Below, piece by piece: positions 6,717-8,433 of a stretch of DNA of 8,433 bases. The translations under genes and the position numbers were made by a program. Each line of letters begins with the position of its first letter. Position 1 is the first letter of the stretch. The notes under the pieces are model-generated. The model made no database searches. It was not told the origin of the DNA and saw only the letters and a program-made list of their open reading frames with translations. This DNA is from Pseudomonadota bacterium (GTDB lineage Bacteria; Desulfobacterota; Desulfobacteria; Desulfobacterales; RPRI01): positions 1-8,433 of the forward strand of contig JAHJQU010000133.1 in NCBI GenBank assembly GCA_018819005.1. Direction: 5' to 3'.

Positions 6717-7553
6717 TTAAGTTCCTGATCCCTGCAAGACATCAATCATCGAAAAAACTCTTCCTTTTATTCCTTCTTTTATTTTGCTGCTCAGAAAGAA
6801 TATGGCGTCAAGGGTTCCCTTTGCGTAGATATCACGGCCGTTGACATTGTGGGAAAACTCAAATTTGACCGTTTTATCCTCTGAGACAAGCGTATAGGTA
6901 TGCCATCCGTGTCCTTTTATAAATTCCGGTGGTATTCCCCACACGCTTTTTTGTCTTTCAGGATCGCGTTCCATTGAAATTTCCTGTTCGGTAAAAGGAA
7001 TTCCAAGCCTGTTAAAATAGCCGACAACTGCCTTGGCTGTTCCGCTTGTATCGGCCTTACCTTTTTGATGGCTCTCTTTCACGGTCAGTGAATACCCCCT
7101 GAACAGATCCGGAAAGGTTTTAGCAGCATATTCCATCATTGCCTGAAAACCGACTATCTGCTTTGCCATGTTCGGCGAAATTATGGCGCAGGTACCGGAA
7201 GAAAGGACGGTCTCAGCAAGTTTTTTCCTGTCTCCCCCAGTTGTGCCCATAACAAATGGCAGAGAATTGGCGCAGAAAAATTCGGCATTACTGTTTACGG
7301 CAGACGGATGAGTATAGTCAATGCTTATAAAGCTGCCTTCTCTTTTCTTAATTTCATTTATAATATCCTGTCTTTCCCCGGGATGAACAAGACGGATTTG
7401 AAGCGAAGAAATTTTATATTCTTTTTCCATTATTTCAGGACCTGTAAGTGAAAACGGGATAAGCTCAAATCTGTCGTCGTCTAAAACATGTGTTGCCACA
7501 TTTGCAGCCATGTTTCCGGGCAATCCATTTGCCATGACTTTTATTCGGTTCAT
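6717..7553 (-). CDS. dapB: 4-hydroxy-tetrahydrodipicolinate reductase, plant-like type
   Basis: DapB reduces the product of DapA with NAD(P)H in the cytoplasmic route to diaminopimelate and lysine. In the 278-residue product I see a glycine-rich nucleotide-binding start [10 protein letters not shown] (7-16), DYTHPSAV (79-86), MGTTGG (102-107), [12 protein letters not shown] (126-137), the catalytic segment [15 protein letters not shown] (159-173) and a C-terminal [17 protein letters not shown] (235-251). The catalytic region has ESHQ-K-DTSGT where the E. coli type has HHRHKVDAPSGT, and the SPNMAKQ stretch also resembles the plant-type branch; that comparison is from memory. The start is the ATG at 7553, with GGAGG 5 bp upstream; the ATG at 7565 overlaps that site. 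It follows the phosphotransferase gene by 64 bp and precedes lemA by 46 bp. Confidence 0.92.
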   Translation of the reverse strand: MNRIKVMANGLPGNMAANVATHVLDDDRFELIPFSLTGPEIMEKEYKISSLQIRLVHPGERQDIINEIKKREGSFISIDYTHPSAVNSNAEFFCANSLPFVMGTTGGDRKKLAETVLSSGTCAIISPNMAKQIVGFQAMMEYAAKTFPDLFRGYSLTVKESHQKGKADTSGTAKAVVGYFNRLGIPFTEQEISMERDPERQKSVWGIPPEFIKGHGWHTYTLVSEDKTVKFEFSHNVNGRDIYAKGTLDAIFFLSSKIKEGIKGRVFSMIDVLQGSGT

Positions 7554-7558
7554 AATTA

Positions 7559-7563
7559 CCTCC
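7559..7563 (-). promoter_or_regulatory. dapB ribosome-binding site
   Basis: GGAGG on the minus strand, 5 bp before the ATG at 7553. An alternative ATG four codons upstream (7563-7565) overlaps this site, which argues for the shorter protein. Confidence 0.8.
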
Positions 7564-7592
7564 ATATATAGCTTTTTATAAGAGTATTATTG

Positions 7593-7598
7593 ATTATA
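7593..7598 (-). promoter_or_regulatory. Candidate -10 box for dapB and the lemA/TPM genes
   Basis: A perfect TATAAT on the minus strand in the 64-bp gap between the phosphotransferase gene and dapB, which would give a leader of about 30 bases containing the ribosome-binding site. The only -35 candidate, TTGTAA, spans the end of the upstream gene at a long 19-bp spacing. The gap is AT-rich, so a chance match is possible. Confidence 0.3.
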
Positions 7599-7617
7599 TA
7601 TCAGAAAGAAAAGTCGG

Positions 7618-8433
7618 TTACAACAGATCATCAATTAGTGATTTCAGTTTCGGGAATTCATCTTTTTCAAGCTGTATGAAGCTTTCTTTGAGTGTTTTTA
7701 ATGCCGCGGGGATATATTTCTCAAAAAAGATTTTTCCCTTAACCCTGCTTAAGTGGCCAAAAGCCCCCAGAATCTGGAGATTTCGGGCTATCGAACAGTA
7801 TTTGAAACAGAGGCGAAACTTATCGTCATCAATTCCAATGGCAGAAGAAATCATTCCAGCGCAATAATCAAGGAGTTCCAGACGCATTCCGGAAGGCAGG
7901 CAGACATATGGATCAATCAGGAGAGAAGCCAGATCGTATTGAAGCGGACCTATGCGGCCACCCTGAAAATCTATGAAATACATTTTTCCTTCTTTTACCA
8001 TGATGTTCCGGGACTGCATATCTCTGTGCATGAATCCTGCAATCTGGTGTTCCATGGCCCTTGATGCTATTTTTACAAATTCATTTTTGAATTCTTCAAA
8101 GTCAATCTCTTTATTAAGATAGCCTCTCAAAAATGCATCCGTAAAATATCTGCATTCCTTTTCGAGTATGAGATCAGTATTGTAATAAGGGCTCTGATAT
8201 GTCCATGAGGTGTCAAACCCTTTTTTGCCGGTAAGAGAAAGCCCCATAAGAAGATCTATCGCCTTTTTATACCATGAAAGGATTTCACTTCTGTTTCCGG
8301 AATCCATGATAACATTTTGCAGTTTAGTATCCCCCAGATCTTCAAGGAAAACCAGACCCGAAAAGGAATCATGAAGGATAATCCCGGGGACAGGCAGCCC
8401 TTTTACATGAAGGTGTTTGCCGATTGCAATAAA
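7618..8433 (-). CDS. APH-family phosphotransferase, AmgK-like sugar kinase, 5' end outside window
   Basis: Kinase of the aminoglycoside phosphotransferase (APH) fold. The frame is open to the right edge, giving 271 visible residues; the stretch before the internal ATG at 8307 reads GLPVPGIILHDSFSGLVFLE then DLGDTKLQ, which fits the end of the N-lobe, so that ATG is not the start. Catalytic loop HRDMQSRN (H136, D138, N143 counting from the edge), the DFG-equivalent DFQGG (D155), and GPLQYDLASLLIDP (162-175) are intact. This pattern (FLEDLGD, HRDxxSRN, IDFQ, GPxxYDLASLL) resembles AmgK, the anomeric MurNAc/GlcNAc kinase of cell-wall recycling, more than true antibiotic-resistance enzymes. Substrate remains inferred. 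It precedes dapB by 64 bp. In AmgK systems the nucleotidyltransferase MurU is usually adjacent; any such gene would lie outside the window to the right. Confidence 0.82.
   Translation of the reverse strand, partial: FIAIGKHLHVKGLPVPGIILHDSFSGLVFLEDLGDTKLQNVIMDSGNRSEILSWYKKAIDLLMGLSLTGKKGFDTSWTYQSPYYNTDLILEKECRYFTDAFLRGYLNKEIDFEEFKNEFVKIASRAMEHQIAGFMHRDMQSRNIMVKEGKMYFIDFQGGRIGPLQYDLASLLIDPYVCLPSGMRLELLDYCAGMISSAIGIDDDKFRLCFKYCSIARNLQILGAFGHLSRVKGKIFFEKYIPAALKTLKESFIQLEKDEFPKLKSLIDDLL

Noticed and set aside
6668..6745. Longer lemA starting at 6745
   Set aside because: Would place 25 residues ahead of a clear lipoprotein signal, overlap dapB and ignore the ribosome-binding site next to 6670.
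8305..8307. ATG at 8307 as the phosphotransferase start
   Set aside because: The frame continues to the right edge and encodes conserved kinase N-lobe residues such as FLEDLGD.

Overview
The window is a compact, gene-dense stretch of bacterial chromosome with mid-range GC. The gene set (thpR-recA-alaS on the + strand, a DapB resembling the plant-type branch, and a LemA/TPM envelope module on the - strand) and an intergenic repeat of 8-nt units best fit a Gram-negative sulfate-reducer-like lineage such as Desulfobacterota. This placement is inference from gene content and style; no taxonomic marker was compared.

Left half, + strand (1-4478): the 3' part of an RNA 2',3'-cyclic phosphodiesterase gene (thpR) enters from the left edge. 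It is followed by a 205-bp intergenic element (566-770) whose two inverted 35-bp arms are each built of four 8-nt units. Then come complete recA and alaS, 23 bp apart with no recX between them. RecA handles recombination and SOS signalling, and AlaRS charges tRNA-Ala.

Right half, - strand (4473-8433): reading leftwards there is a partial AmgK-like phosphotransferase running off the right edge, dapB (lysine/diaminopimelate synthesis), lemA (lipoprotein), a YgcG-type TPM protein with a Gly-rich tail, and a second TPM protein with its domain split by two membrane helices. The last three are 11 and 15 bp apart and look like one envelope module. dapB has its own candidate promoter and a clear ribosome-binding site. 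A sugar kinase-like gene, dapB and an envelope module side by side loosely suggest a cell-wall theme, but this is not proven.

The two halves meet tail to tail with a 6-bp overlap of alaS and the last TPM gene, leaving no room for an ordinary terminator. A terminator-shaped hairpin with a T-tract in the + direction lies about 1.06 kb further on, inside the YgcG-type gene. The same site gives the sense strand an A8 tract where loss of one A would cut the protein just before its membrane segments.

Most of the window is ordinary housekeeping sequence. The observations most worth following are the 205-bp repeat element, the A8/hairpin site and the plant-like DapB. I see no phage, insertion sequence, tRNA, rRNA or CRISPR array.
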